Below are positions 48,266 to 60,286 of a DNA stretch of 64,000 bases, piece by piece. The position numbers and the translations under genes are program-made. The DNA lies in contig NC_083340.1 of the NCBI RefSeq assembly GCF_019175385.1, positions 21,278,336 through 21,342,335 of the forward strand, written 5' to 3'. The stretch is from Lycium barbarum (lineage: Eukaryota > Streptophyta > Magnoliopsida > Solanales > Solanaceae). The notes under the pieces are model-generated. The model was given only the letters and a program-made list of their open reading frames with translations, was not told where the DNA came from and made no database searches. Within the stretch, counting starts at the first letter, position 1. Every line of letters starts with the position of its first letter.

Positions 48266-49061
48266 AACTTTACAGGTTGGATTGCTTTGGGTTAGTCTCT
48301 CTTAATTGAGTATGTACGTACTATGTTTTCATCTCCAAAATGCATCACTACTTTAGCCTCTTTAATATTTTATCAATTATTTAATTTAATTAAACATATA
48401 ATTCTGTTTCTTTAGAAAATTAAAAAAAAAATGTTTTATTAAAACCCATCTAAGTTAAATTACATAACTAGAAATAGTAATAATAATACTACTCTCTCCA
48501 TCCATTTTTACTTGTCCTCTATATTAAAAATATATGTCCATTTTTACTTATCCAATTTGGAGAATCAAGACAAAATTTACCACTTAGTTCCTAATTTACC
48601 CTTATTATTTACTAGATAATCAGTTAATCACTTATCAATGCATTTCCCAAAACATTGCATTTATTATATTCAAAGGGTGATATAGTAAAATTGTCATTCT
48701 ATTTTTGGCTCCTTAATAGGTGTGCCAAATCAATACATGGCAAGTAAAAAATGGACGAGGGAGTAGTTAATCAATACAAAAAGATACCGAGACAAAACTC
48801 AAACTCAATACAAGAAATAGTAATGCTACATAAATAAATAAACAAATTAACCCCGTTTCAAATAAAAAGTCAATAAATTAATGTATTACCTAAAGAAATA
48901 AAAAGAATCATGCTTAATTGAATTAAATTAAGAGGAAAAGAATAGTTCAAACATTTCAAATGCAACTTTAATACTAGCTGATCTCAACAAGGAAAAGCAA
49001 ATGCATAGCCGTCAAAAATGCATCATCACTAAGAAAATTAACTTGAACGGACCATGATTCG
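48266..49061. other. Spacer downstream of PPO, with a MITE
   Basis: AT-rich 3' flank of the polyphenol oxidase gene. Apart from the Stowaway MITE at 48492-48763 I see nothing. Confidence 0.5.
48492..48763. mobile_element. Stowaway-like MITE
   Basis: 272 bp with ends CTCTCTCCATCCATTTTTAC and (minus strand) CTCCCTCGTCCATTTTTTAC, flanked by TA (48490-48491 and 48764-48765). No coding capacity. Confidence 0.85.
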
Positions 49062-51308
49062 TCAACAAGCTTCAAGTATAATCTCAGCAGATTCAATGGT
49101 GACAGATTCACCCCCAATTTTTGGGACCAAAGTCACTACAATATTGTCTTCATTTTCCAGGCCAATTTCTTCAAGCAACTCAGTAATGGCCAGCTGAAAT
49201 CGTTTAATAGTGGCTATATGTGGTTCACTATGGTTCCTCTGAATATGGGGCAAGTTTGTATAACTTCCTGAAAATTCTGCCCTGTTTATCTCATTCCAGT
49301 TTGAGTTTTCGTCTGCGTTAAGGAACACATCAAACCTCATTTGCTTTCGCACATCGTACCTGAGATTCTTGAACGTTAACATCTCTTCTTTTGCGTCTTT
49401 CTGCTGCTGAGTTCTACCTGTTAAGACATAATATAATTAAATAACTAAAAATGTGTTCTTTGATTATCGTGTAAAGATGCTTAAATGACCATTATTTTGA
49501 CAAATGTGTTGGAAAAAAAATCGTAACATTTGCCAAAAGAAAAGAAGTTAGTTTTTGATAAAAACTTTAAAAAGCCTCTGAAGTTATTTTAACTTTTTGA
49601 AAAACTAGTATTTCACTTGGTTGATATTAAAATAAAATCAGTTTATGTAGAACTTAAAAATATTACAGTATAATTTTGAATTCGGCCTTATTTTGATACA
49701 GGAATTAACAATAATTAAAACCACAACATTACTTTACTACTAATTCTCTTTGAACTTTTCCAGTTTTGGTATTACTTATCTTTTACAAACTTATGTTACA
49801 TAATTCAAATAAGAAAATATTTATACAAGGGAGTATTTAATATTTAATATTAGAACTTCCTACAATTAAATGAGGAAGGATTTAGTAAACAAAATTTAGT
49901 TGATTTACAACTCCTAAATTTTAGGGAAGAAAACTCAATTGATGATATTTAATCCAATATGAAATATTTTAAAAGGGTAATTAAAAAGTCGGTCAATATT
50001 CCCTTAGAATCTTCGTGTTTTTTATAATAGTACGGATAGACAGTTGACAATACCTGAAGTTGGCCTTTGGATTGAAAATGATATGACTTTGTCCAACTTT
50101 GCAATAGGGAATATTTGGGTAGTTGGAGGAAGTAAACCTGCATTGAGCTTGGTCTTGCTTTTCTTGAGTAGCTTATAATTGCGCCATGGAGTTGGCATTG
50201 GTTGGTAATCAAATCCCATTTTCCTATTGTCCAATGAGTCACGGACTTTTACGCGAACAGGCTTCTTATTTTCGTCGTAGAAGAAGAACTCAGCATTCAA
50301 AAAATCTGAATCATCGATGTCCTTGCGTTTTCCTCCTAATGTATTCCATATTGTCCACATGCGATCTACATTCGCGTGGTGACAATAGAAAGCAGGATCT
50401 AAACCTGATGTATAGAAATTCCCCATGTCCTCACCATCCGATTTCTTGTTACCCAAATCAGAACCCACCACTGTGCCAACCCAAATGTGGACAGGAGTAT
50501 GAGGGATGTTTTCAACAACTCCCTGCCCTGGTTTGGGTCCGGTTTCTATGGTATATGGCTTACCAAAAAATAGTTGTTTACATGGTGAATTGGTAACCAT
50601 TTGACGAGACATTAGAACCAAGTTATTGCTCATCCTTTGTAAGTCTGTTGCTTGTACATCGTCACCAAAATGAACTAGGTCCAAGATTGCTTCACCGCGA
50701 TGATCCTTGTTACGTCTTGGGTTGTAAAGATCAGGGTACACATTTGGTTGATCGAACATGGGAGGCAAACGCATTCCCTTTGGATGGTCCCAATTCCAAT
50801 ATGGCAACGCAAAACTTGTATCATTGATTAAAGTGCCCAAGATTTTCTCATAAAAGTACAAGTACCATCTATGGTAGGGGAAAAAAAGCCACGAGTAGTG
50901 AACTTGTAGCTCTTGGTCACCAACTTTGTACGCACCGTTGCAATAAGCACAATGGATATTGGCTTGTTGCATAAACCCACGTGGATCACTAGGGTCTTTA
51001 ACGTCGAGTTCCTTCATTCTAGTCATGGCTAAGTTGAACTTAGCCATGTACTCTTCGTCCACCGCATGAGCGGCTGGACGAATACGGAGCTTCGACACGG
51101 GAGGAAACCTGTAATAAGGAATATCTTTAGGATCAATATCTAGCTTAGGGGGACAGCAAGAATAAGGTACATTTAAACCGGGTTTAATTTCGGCGGTGCC
51201 ACAATAATTAGTAGGGGCTGGAATGGGAGTTGTTAAATTAATAGTAGCACCACATAGTCCTCCTAAACCAAGAAGCATTTCTCCTATAAGAAGAATTGTC
51301 TTCAACAT
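49062..51308 (-). CDS. PPO: Polyphenol oxidase (catechol oxidase/tyrosinase family)
   Basis: Two exons, 51308-50054 and 49417-49062, joined at GT-AG borders, give an intact 536-residue protein. CuA: H119 in [12 protein letters not shown]123 (thioether), H137 in LQVHYSW, H146 in [12 protein letters not shown]. CuB: H270 and H274 in HTPVHIWVG, then [15 protein letters not shown] at 306-318. The DWL domain ([19 protein letters not shown]) follows. The KFDV domain ([20 protein letters not shown]) is in exon 2 and the protein ends IILEAC. The enzyme oxidises o-diphenols to quinones (browning, defence). The start is unusual: a ~20-residue hydrophobic signal ([20 protein letters not shown]) comes straight before the mature-type CCPP region. 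The ~80-residue thylakoid transit peptide is absent, suggesting the secretory route. A TATATATA box lies ~100 bp upstream. Confidence 0.93.
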
Positions 51309-51407
51309 TTTGGTTTTGACGTTTTTTGAGACCTTGCGTGAGACTTTAAAGTAATGGCTCCGTGGGAGATTAAGGATAATAAGCGGGAACGTTTGTAACG
51401 TAATATA

Positions 51408-51416
51408 GTATATATA
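51408..51416 (-). promoter_or_regulatory. TATA box of the PPO gene
   Basis: TATATATA on the minus strand about 100 bp upstream of the ATG at 51308. Confidence 0.5.
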
Positions 51417-51480
51417 TCATTGGGAACCATATCATTGAGTTTTATTTTTAGGAGGTCTGTATACCATTCCTCGTCCATGA

Positions 51481-51513
<33 letters not shown>

Positions 51514-51985
51514 TTTTGGGAAAAACTGTATTCCAACTATCTTCAAAAATTTCAAATAAAGTGCTCTCTTCTCTCTTTTATAAAATATATAATCAAACAC
51601 AACTCCATCATTAACTCCAACTTCATAAATTCCAAATAAAATAGAAAATATTTGGAATTTATGACCGAACGCCTACTTAATGTGACTCATCCTTTTTAAT
51701 AAATTTCTGTTCTTCCTCTTTGTTTTAGCAACTATAATAGGATATTAAGAAGTTGACGTTATTACAAGGGGGGGGGGGGGGGGGGGGGAGGGGGGGGAAT
51801 CCTAGAGTAACTTCTTATCATAATGCATAGAATCTGAATAATTATATTATAGGAGTACATCACATGGAATTATTTTATCATGCACAAACGGAATTTTTTG
51901 TGTGTTTTCAATTAGTGAAAAGTCCAACCTGTACACTGTTCAATTAATCCAGAGAGGATCCAGCTCACCTCCAGTTCATCATCTC
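51417..51985. repeat. PPO upstream region with T-run, G-run and MITE fragment
   Basis: A T-run at about 51489-51517 and a G-run at about 51770-51798. Between them, ATGACCGAACGCCTACTTAA (51661-51680) is one end of the GTAGGCGTTTGGCCAT MITE family seen at 17484. No gene. Confidence 0.6.
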
Positions 51986-54900
51986 TCCATTTGACTCTCT
52001 GCTGGATTTCAAGTGAGAATATAAGTTCCAAGTAATGAGATATGGTAGGAGAAATAAAAGGATTCGGCGGGGGCAGAGGAAGGGAATAAATAGAATCGTT
52101 GACTGTGTTATAATTATTTTTTTAAGTTAATTAATCAACAAATCTCGCCCAGTAGATTATCAAGAGGACATTTAATTTGTCACTATTTTAAGAGAGTTGC
52201 TAAATTGTCACACTAATTTGACTCAAATTTGGCCACACTTATGTAAAAATCACCATAACCTCAATTCTACAATTTTAAATTAAGATAAACTTTGAGAAGA
52301 AAAGATAGAAATGATATTAAATAAGCATAAGTTATTAAATTTGACCTCAATAGTCAAATGAATTTACCTCATTTGAGCTATTGTAGCCAAAATAGTGTGG
52401 CGAAAAGACTTTTCCGCTATTTTAAGGCTATAATTGAGGAAGTGGAGAGATGATGCACGGGAGGAGAGCGGACTTCCTTATTAAATTTCATCATGCGTTT
52501 CATGAAGAAACAGAAAACCGAAAGAAAACAAATATTACCACTATATTAATATAAGAAAAAATGAAAAAAAGATAAAAATAGAAAGGCAACTAAAATAATA
52601 TTATAGAGATAATCAATTCAAGAGACTAGAGAGGCAAATGAGGGCTTCGTTTTACCTGCCTGGAAAGGCATAGAAAGATAATTAAATTATTCGTGGATGT
52701 CATGTATAGAAATAATAGTATTGTGTACTAGGTACAATTTTAGTTCTCTTTCTCTAATGTAGGTTACATAATCAAGGGATCTCATTGTTTATTTTGATTA
52801 TTTTTCGTAATTTGTTTGATATTATATTGTTTTATGTAGGTTTAGTTGAAAATTATTTTCATTGACTAATAGTGAAATAATTTATAGGGCTTAATTTCTT
52901 TTAGGTTTTTTAATGTTGTAAAAGTTTTTTGGAATGAAAAATGTAGTGTATAAATAAGGTTGCGCAATGATTTTTTGTCACCATCGATTTCTGACCAAGT
53001 CGTAACCGATACAAGAACCTTAACTTAATCGAGCGGACCTTGTTCTTTTTATTCTATCAAGGGGGTCGGTGTATAAAACCAAGAGAAAATTCATTCAGGC
53101 GTTTCATGATGGGAAGAGATAACCAAAAAAATAAAAATATTATCATCTAAGGTAAATATTGGAAAAACATTAAAAAAAAAAAGGAAAAAATTGAAGTATA
53201 ATATTGATTCATTGTACCTGCAGATTTTGTTGGAAAGGCATACAAACAATATTTAAAGTGTTCACCGATCTTTTGGTTTCCTCATTTTTTTTTTTGTTGC
53301 AAAATTATTATGTTGCATAGTTTAAATAAGAACATATGTATACAAGGTATTTTATATCAGAAACATTTGTATATTTCAAATAAAAACATTGAGTACACAA
53401 AATTTAGTTGATTGAACGTATACCCCGCATCATATGAGAAATTCTTATTTTTAAAACGACATAAATATATTGCAATGACGTGGTTCATTTATGTTGCTCC
53501 CAAACGCACACGTAAGTATACGCGGTCGTACAAGTAATATAGGATTTTTAAGTCCAGATATCGTACCTACAGAGACTTATAATTAAATGTTTACTAAATT
53601 AAACTAATGCTAATTATCTAAACAAGAAGTAAAATCCAAAGTTATATTTATAAACTAACTAAAAATAAAACAAATGATGAACTTTAACCAAGAAAGAGCG
53701 GATTTTTATCGGAGAAGAGATAGATCTAGGGCTATGACCACTAACAATCCAGTTGAGCCTTCAATCGTTCTACCTACGGGTTAATTATACCTTTATGAGT
53801 ATCTTTCGAGTCGCTCACAAGCCTGTAGATGCTATTATAACGCCTATATTCTTATGGTCGCCAGAGGTAACAAGAACGCATTTACTTCTCCGTATTCAAC
53901 TAAGCAAAGCTAAAGGGTATATTCTTATCCTCATTAGCGAAACGATTAATCGAACAAGCTCTATTTATTCTTACTACGCATGCAAATTCCCTATTCCTAG
54001 TTCAATTTACACGCCACAGATAGTGTCTAATTAGTGATCAAGTAATTAAACAATTAGGACCAAGAATAAATAAATAACCCAAAGACGGAAAATCAATAGA
54101 TAGAAACGATAATCAAACATCAACATGTTTGTGCCAAAGCCCTAGAACTAAAGAGTTTAGCTCCACATAGACATGGAAGAAAAACAACAAATCATCCGAA
54201 TAAAAATGTCAGAATAAGTATTACAGAGAAGAGAAGATAAAACTCTGTACTCTGACCTTCACGGCGGTTCTAAGCTCTCTCTAGGTCAAAAGTTATGAAT
54301 TAAGGGTTTCAAGTTTTTTCCAAAATTATGTAAAAACTGTATAGAATATGTATTTATAGGGTACCAAAAGGCTTGGACTTTCAAAAATCAAATTCAAATT
54401 AAAAAAAAAAGAAAACAACCGAAAATAAGCCTCGCGCCCCGCCCTGGGCGTCGCCCCAGGCGGCGCACCGAGGCAAATTTCCAGTGATTCAATTTTCGCT
54501 GCCAGGTAAGTTTCTTTTCATTCTCAAATTCAATTTCTTCACTTTCCAAATTTGCAATTCTTCCCTTTTGATTGGCCAGGTACGAACTTCTTCTTCTCTT
54601 TCTTATTTTGTATAATTTCCTCAATCATTATGTCTCCCTGATGTCTCTTCCTCTCTTTCTTCCTTTCTTTTGTTTCTTCCCCTTCTTTATTTAATTTTGC
54701 TCCAAATCTCTTCAATTTTACAATTTTTTATTTTTAAAAAATAAAATATAATATTAAGCACAAAGCAATATAATTTACACTTAAAAGACAATTAAAAGTA
54801 TTAAAACGTGAGACAATGAATAGCTAAATATATGTATTTTTAGGCTGAACATCAATTTACAAAATAGAAATTAAAAAAACCATGTTCTTAAAAATGATAT

Positions 54901-55317
54901 ATATATTTATCCGGTTTAACTCTTCACGCCAATACCCATAAATACAAGCATTTACTTCATGAGATATATAACAATTAAATAATATATTTTCTGAGATTAA
55001 AAAGAGGAGCAAATAGAGCTACAAGGAGAATTTGCCAATAGTGATAACAAACCGACCTCAAGGTCGGTTTTTTTAAAATAAAAATTAGGAAATAGAAATG
55101 AAGGCAAAACCAACTTCATAAGGTCCTTTTTTTTCTGACCTCATTTGAGGTCGGATTTTTAAAGTCGGGAAACTATGTTTTGTCATGTCCCAAATTACCC
55201 CCTAGACGTGATTCATACCCAGCACACACCACTGGCAAGGTGAACCAAATTTCCATATCTTAATCATAAATTCGCAGCATTTAATTAAATAAATAAGTAC
55301 CCAAAAAATAAGATTAG
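51986..55317. other. Intergenic region, mostly unassigned
   Basis: AT-rich with no gene that I can support. About 53480-54660 has a different texture: long unique-looking sequence, the weak ORF 53753-54034 without features, and a GC-rich hairpin (54429-54474). It may be an old element. At 55030-55170 the phrases CCGACCTCAAGGTCGG and CTCATTTGAGGTCGG are short inverted repeats, perhaps the end of a DNA transposon. Confidence 0.4.
54429..54474. repeat. GC-rich hairpin
   Basis: 46 nt with outer stem GCCTCG/CGAGGC and inner stem CCGCCCTGGG against CCCAGGCGG (one bulge), around a short CGTCGC loop. It is a sharp GC island in AT-rich sequence. Confidence 0.6.
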
Positions 55318-55475
55318 GGGTGTTCATGAGTCGGTTTGGATCGGTTTTGGGTTAAAACCAAAACCAAACCAATCTAGTCGGTTTTTAAAATTATTAAAAC
55401 CAAACCAAACCAAATATAATACTTATCCATTGGTTTGGTTGTAGTCGGTTTGGATCGGTTTTTCGAGTTTTAAGA
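55318..55475. mobile_element. hAT-type element end (GGGGTGTTCATGAGTCGGTT)
   Basis: Starts GGGGTGTTCATGAGTCGGTT and carries AAACCAAACCAA and GGTTTGGTT motifs in both orientations, as in hAT subterminal regions. No opposite end or target duplication identified. Confidence 0.5.
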
Positions 55476-55710
55476 AAACTAACGGTATTTTTTGTCTTTC
55501 ATGTGTTTTTCCTACAATTAGGAGAGAATTTTCTATCCTTTTCCAACTTATAATTCGTTATTATCATTTTATTGTGGTAGCTATAGTTTTCTTGCATTAT
55601 GGAGAAAATGTCTTAGGATTTATAATTTAGTTAAGTGAAAAAAAGTTTATAAGAAATACAAAAAATAAATCTAGGTAAATCTCATAGTTATTTCTTTGAA
55701 TAAATGAGTA

Positions 55711-55762
55711 ATTATCTAGGTAAATCTCATAGTAATTATCTAGGTAAATCTCATAGTAATTA
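55711..55762. repeat. Short tandem repeat, 24-bp unit
   Basis: Two adjacent copies of a unit containing TCTAGGTAAATCTCATAGTA. A third, diverged copy lies upstream at 55669-55691. Confidence 0.85.
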
Positions 55763-55984
55763 TCAAATGATAAGAATGAGGAGCAAGACGAAAACCAAAA
55801 AAAAAAAAAAAGTTAAGGGTAGAAAGAAGCGTAGAAGCAACATCCCAACTAAACAATAAATAATTTTTGAAAATTGAATATATTTTAACGGGTCAGTTGC
55901 ACGAATATTGCTCTTTAAAGACACTGGTCTTTAATTTTTGCTCCTCAAATTCTTGGTCTTTAATTTTTTCCCTCTGCCTAATGC

Positions 55985-56215
55985 CCCAAGGTTCTGGGTT
56001 CGAATTTCGGCTTAGTAAAAAAAAAAAATCGCAAGGTAGAGGTTTGTAGCAAAATTAGGCCTTAAGGCCTAAATTTTAGGGCAAAGTTAGGCCTATTCGG
56101 GCAGAATAAGGTAAACTTCTATCCGAATAGGCTTAACTTTGCTATAAACTTTTACCTTGCGATTTTCTTTTAGATATTTGACTGAGCGGGGTTCGAACCC
56201 GAAACTCATGGATTC
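55985..56215. repeat. Inverted pair of short tRNA-related repeats
   Basis: The left arm has CTGGGTTCGAATTTCGG then ATCGCAAGGTAGAGGTTTG, GCAAAGTTAGGCCTATTCGG. The right arm is the same series reversed and complemented (CCGAATAGGCTTAACTTTGC, TTTTACCTTGCGATTTTC, GGGGTTCGAACCCGAAAC). Both contain the tRNA B-box core GGTTCGAA, suggesting SINE-like copies head to head. No complete tRNA gene. Confidence 0.6.
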
Positions 56216-56781
56216 AAACAATTATTTAACATAACAATATTTTTCATTTTATGGCAATTTAACCCAACTTCTGCACCCCTTGATTTTAGACTCCAATTTT
56301 GATAAAACTTATCCCCCAATCTTTTCAACTTTTTCTCTTCTTTCATTTCATCCGTCTCGCTATACCCCCTCCCCTCTCCCCACCCTCACACACAATTTTC
56401 GTACGTGAATTTATTTTGATTGCTGAATGTTCTTGATTTGAAATGCAGCTAGATCAAGGAAGAATAAAAGAGTGAGTAAAGAGTGCTTTGTGGGAAAAAA
56501 AAAATTAAACAAATGGGCAGTAGATCTAAAGGTTCTAAATGCTCTCGATGCAATGGAAACACAACGGTATCACAATTGGATGTTGCTCGACCTTGTTGGA
56601 AAAAGTTTGGAGGAGTCGATTATGGAGTCTGTGCGCATTTAAAACTCACTCTAATTCCTTTTAGGGTCGAGTTGGCATCCAACAATTTAGAATTAGCATA
56701 GCCAAGGCCGACGATAGAAACTCGGGGTGGAGCCGTGTGAGGTGGAAGTTTCAAGTACAGTTCACTGAGCATAGATTGACT
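56216..56781. other. Spacer left of the LINE
   Basis: Contains a 72-codon ORF (56483-56701) with a few Cys residues (SKCSRCNGNTTVSQ) but no family that I recognise and no promoter signal. Not called as a gene. Confidence 0.35.
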
Positions 56782-56797
56782 GTCTATTCAAGCTTCA

Positions 56798-57504
56798 ACA
56801 ACATACCCAGAATCTCACAATGTGGGGTCTGGAAAGGGTAAGGTGTACGTAGACCTTACCCCCACCTTAAAAGGTAGGGAGACTATTTTCGAAAGACCCT
56901 CGGCTCAAAAGAAAAACAAGGAAAACAAGGGAAAAGAGTTAAATACGGACAAGCAAATCAAAACAATGTGAAAATGAGAAATAACAAGAGTAAGCAAATC
57001 ATGATAAACAGCAAAGAGAGACAAGACCCAATGCATAGAAGCAGGGTAAAAATACTCCTAATATGAGAAAGGAAACCTCACGGCCCCCCACTAGCCCTCC
57101 ACCCTGATACTCGACCTCCACCCCTTCCTATCACTGGTCATGTCCTCTGTAAGTTGAAGTAGCGCCATGTCCTGCTGAATCATCTCTCCCCAGACCTTCT
57201 TTGGCCTACCCCTCCCTCTCTTCAAGCCCACCGCTGCCATCCTCTCACACCTCCTCACTGGCGTATCAGCGCATCTCCGCTGCACATGGCCGAACCACCT
57301 CAACCTCCCTTCCCGCATCTTATCCACCACAGGGGCCACACCCACCTTATCCCGAATCACTTCATTCCGAATCCTATCTCTCCTAGTATGCCCGCACATC
57401 CATCTCAGCATCCGCATCTCAGCTACCTTCATCTTCTGGACATGCGCTTTCTTAACTGGCCAGCATTCCGTCTCATACAACATAGTCGGTCTAACCACCG
57501 CTTT
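56798..57504 (-). mobile_element. 5'-truncated RTE-type LINE
   Basis: Flanked by the 16-bp duplication GTCTAYTCAAGCTTCA (56782-56797 and 57505-57520; one mismatch). The minus-strand ORF 57498-57091 is the C-terminal part of an RTE reverse transcriptase ([60 protein letters not shown]). The 3' untranslated part ends in the family tail (AGACCCCACATTGTGAGATT, then GGGTATGTTGTTG). Only the last ~0.7 kb was inserted, as is usual when target-primed reverse transcription stops early. The ORF is open but lacks the catalytic part. Confidence 0.9.
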
Positions 57505-57600
57505 GTCTACTCAAGCTTCATATATTAAAAATAATTGGCGAACAAGACGACTGTGTACGTCACTTGTATATTACGATATGTCATGTGGATATTAAATATA

Positions 57601-58418
57601 GGGCAAAGGGTCAAATTTACCCTCCAAGTATGGTTTATAGTTTAAATTTACCTTCCGTCAAAGTTTGGGATCAAATTTGTTCTCCCCGTTAGGATACTTG
57701 ATAAATTTGCCCTTATATGGATGGAAGTATAATTTGGACTCCACAACACAAAAAAATTAGCCACGTCAGATCCACGTAAGCTCCCAACCCCAATTTTTTT
57801 AACCCGTAACCCCAACCCCAATTTTTTTAACCCGTAACCCGTTTCCCCACTTCATCATAGTGTTATGAGAGGAAGAACTGCAATTGCCAAACTGTTACTT
57901 GCAACGTAATTCTTTGTTTTTACTTACTGCTTATCCTTTTTAATCTTCCCTGAATGTGAAGTATGCTTGTTTCTATATACAAACCAATATCTGTATATTC
58001 ACAAAAGTTTCGAAGGAGGGTAGAGGTTAATAACATGTGCCATAACATTCTATAAATTTTTATCTCTTGAAGTCATGCGGAGTCCAGAGCTATTGCGCTG
58101 AGTGTTGACATTCAGAATATTATGTGAGTGCTTTATTGGGTAACTCCACCTATCTCATGGGCGGTCCGACTTCTGATCCCAACTTAAGTTTAGTTCATGA
58201 AGCTGCCTCTGTTAGAATTAGTTATAGGGGGGGGGGGGGGGGGGGGGGGATTAATTGGAGTTGGGAGCTTATGTGGATCTGACGTGGCTAATTTTTTTTG
58301 TGTTGTGGAGTCCAAGTCATACTTCCATCCATATAAGGACAAATTTATGAAGTAACCTAACGGGGAGGGCAAATTTAAACTATAAACCATACTTGGAGCG
58401 TAAATTTGACCTTTTGCC
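57601..58418. mobile_element. Mutator-like foldback element with long terminal inverted repeats
   Basis: Left end GGGCAAAGGGTCAAATTTAC; right end on the minus strand GGCAAAAGGTCAAATTTACG. The arms stay similar for about 180-200 bp (AAGTATGGTTTATAGTTTAA, ATATGGATGGAAGTAT, TTAGCCACGTCAGATCCAC in both), with a ~25-bp gap in one arm. Flanks ATTAAATATA (57591-57600) and ATTTAATATA (58419-58428) fit a 9-10 bp Mutator-type duplication with one mismatch. The middle has no transposase. A G-run lies near 58229-58249. Confidence 0.8.
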
Positions 58419-58455
58419 ATTTAATATATATCTTATGTATGTCATGTGTCAAACG

Positions 58456-58530
58456 TAGGAGTAAGGTCTGCGTACACCTCCGCCCCTCAAACCCCTCTTA
58501 TGGAAATATACCAGATATGTTGTTGTTGTA
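58456..58530 (+). mobile_element. SINE/RTE 3'-tail fragment
   Basis: AGTAAGGTCTGCGTACACCT ... CCAGATATGTTGTTGTTGTA is the common 3' end of solanaceous SINEs and RTE LINEs with a TTG-repeat tail. Only the tail is present. Confidence 0.65.
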
Positions 58531-59710
58531 TGTCATTTGCATTAGTATTATAAAAATGACATATACGTGATATATGTATAACATACATGTGATATACGTA
58601 ATTTGTAATTTAAAATTCAATCTGTAATTTGATCCAAAACCTCACCAAATCTGCATCAGATCATCCCAAACATGAGATAGAAGATACTCAAGATGTTCCC
58701 ACGCTTTTGGAGCAATACAAGCCGAAAATGATTCCGATTTCACAAGCTCAAATTTCAGCTTTGAAGATTCAAATTACCATCATCAATGGTGGTAGACTCT
58801 GGTTCTTCACATTTTAATCATCAAAACAATAGTCAAGCACAAGTTTAGCTTTATTCAATGGTTTCCAACAACTATTATCACAAGTGAACTCAGTTTTTGA
58901 AAAAGAGTTTCAGCCATGACTTCTAACCAGTGAGACCTAGTAGTTCAACTTCGAGAATGCTACCAACCAATACACACATACATATATTACATTTTCAACT
59001 TTCAAAATCTAATAACCAACTCAAACAAGCAACAGGCAGTCCAAAAAATTTGAAATCGTCGATCATTAAAATTTCCAATGAGTTAAAAGAGGAATAGTAT
59101 TAGTATAAGATATTGTAACTATGAGTTTTATTTCGTATACACCTGTAAAATCCCTAAATTAAAGACGGGAAGCCTTTTACTTTTAAACAAAATATAATTT
59201 TACATACACCGGCAATTTTAATCAGCCTAAGACAACTATAGGTGGCGTTTTCTTGAAAAGAAATTGATAAAATAGTTTTTGCAAAACAAAGTTTCAAAAT
59301 TTGATAATCTGTGTTAAGACATCCACCAAAGAAAATATTTAGACATTTGAAAATATCAAGTTAACACTTGTAGTATAAAAACAAATATGCAGATAAAAGC
59401 AGTTGGTGTCTGCATTCAATTTCCGTCAATATATAAGTGCCCGCTCAATAGGTTAGGCTAGATTGTGAGTGTCATACCAAAAGGTTAATGTTAATAAAAT
59501 ATTGTAGACGAGAATTAAATGAAAATTTCCTTGTATTAGAAAAGAACAATCATTACAAGCGAACTTTATGGTACCAGTACGGATCAAGTATCGAAGTTTT
59601 CTATCAAGCATTAAAAAAAGGTTAATTAGTTAACGGATCGAACTTAATTAGGTCGAGTTTACATTCTGAAAGTACTTACACTGAATCATGTCAAGGTAAA
59701 AAAGTATTAT
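58531..59710. other. Intergenic region
   Basis: AT-rich, with a small ORF (58629-58817) lacking recognisable features. Nothing else seen. Confidence 0.4.
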
Positions 59711-60286
59711 TGTTTAACCTTAAAACGGAGAACAATTAAATTTATGCGTCATGCTAAAGATATGTGGCTAAATTCAATTACGGATTAAATAGTGAAATAA
59801 GACAATAAATAAACGAAGAAGCAGTAATCTGACCGACTACCAAGTATGTCTAGCCTCGGGTATAGAGACCGAGGTAGGTACTTTTGTTGAACACTTACAC
59901 GGCGAATAATAAACTTAAGAACAGATAGGAATGATTTCAAAGGACTCTTATTATTCTTGCTATGAACTCTTTAGTGTTTTCGTTGCCAGCCCCCCTAATG
60001 GATGGGAATCTCCTCTTTATATAGTAGAGGAGTCCCAACCCTAGTACAATCCTAAATAAGGAAAAGAAATCTGGTGACAGCTGTTACCGAGATCGGTGCC
60101 GAAATATCCGGTTGAGGGCAGACATTTCGGCCTTCTCCTTATGGCAGTTAACCGCCCTTCCTTTATCGCCTCGCTCCAGATCGAGCTCGATGCCTCGTTC
60201 CCGATGAGCCGGTCGTATCGTGCCCGAGCATCACCATGACAACGAAAAACCGAGCGTGCCCTTATCCTCGATTTTACCCGTATGCA
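59711..60286 (-). repeat. 3' LTR of a second Tat-type gypsy element (element runs off the window)
   Basis: 576 bp, TGTTTAACC...CCCGTATGCA, of the same family as 35440-36021 with the same landmarks (GAAATATCCGGTTGAGGGCA, CTCTTTATATAGTAGAGGAG). The polypurine tract follows at 60287 (GATAGTCCCCCCATTTCC on the plus strand). The internal part extends to the right beyond 64000, so the other LTR is not visible. Confidence 0.85.

Noticed and set aside
53753..54034. 93-codon plus-strand ORF
   Set aside because: Composition and lack of any motif suggest chance; no splice or promoter signals recognised.
55985..56215. Possible tRNA genes at the GGTTCGAA boxes
   Set aside because: No acceptor stem, D-arm or anticodon arm can be folded around either box.
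56483..56701. 72-codon ORF with several Cys residues
   Set aside because: No known motif; CXXC alone is not evidence, and the surroundings are mobile DNA.
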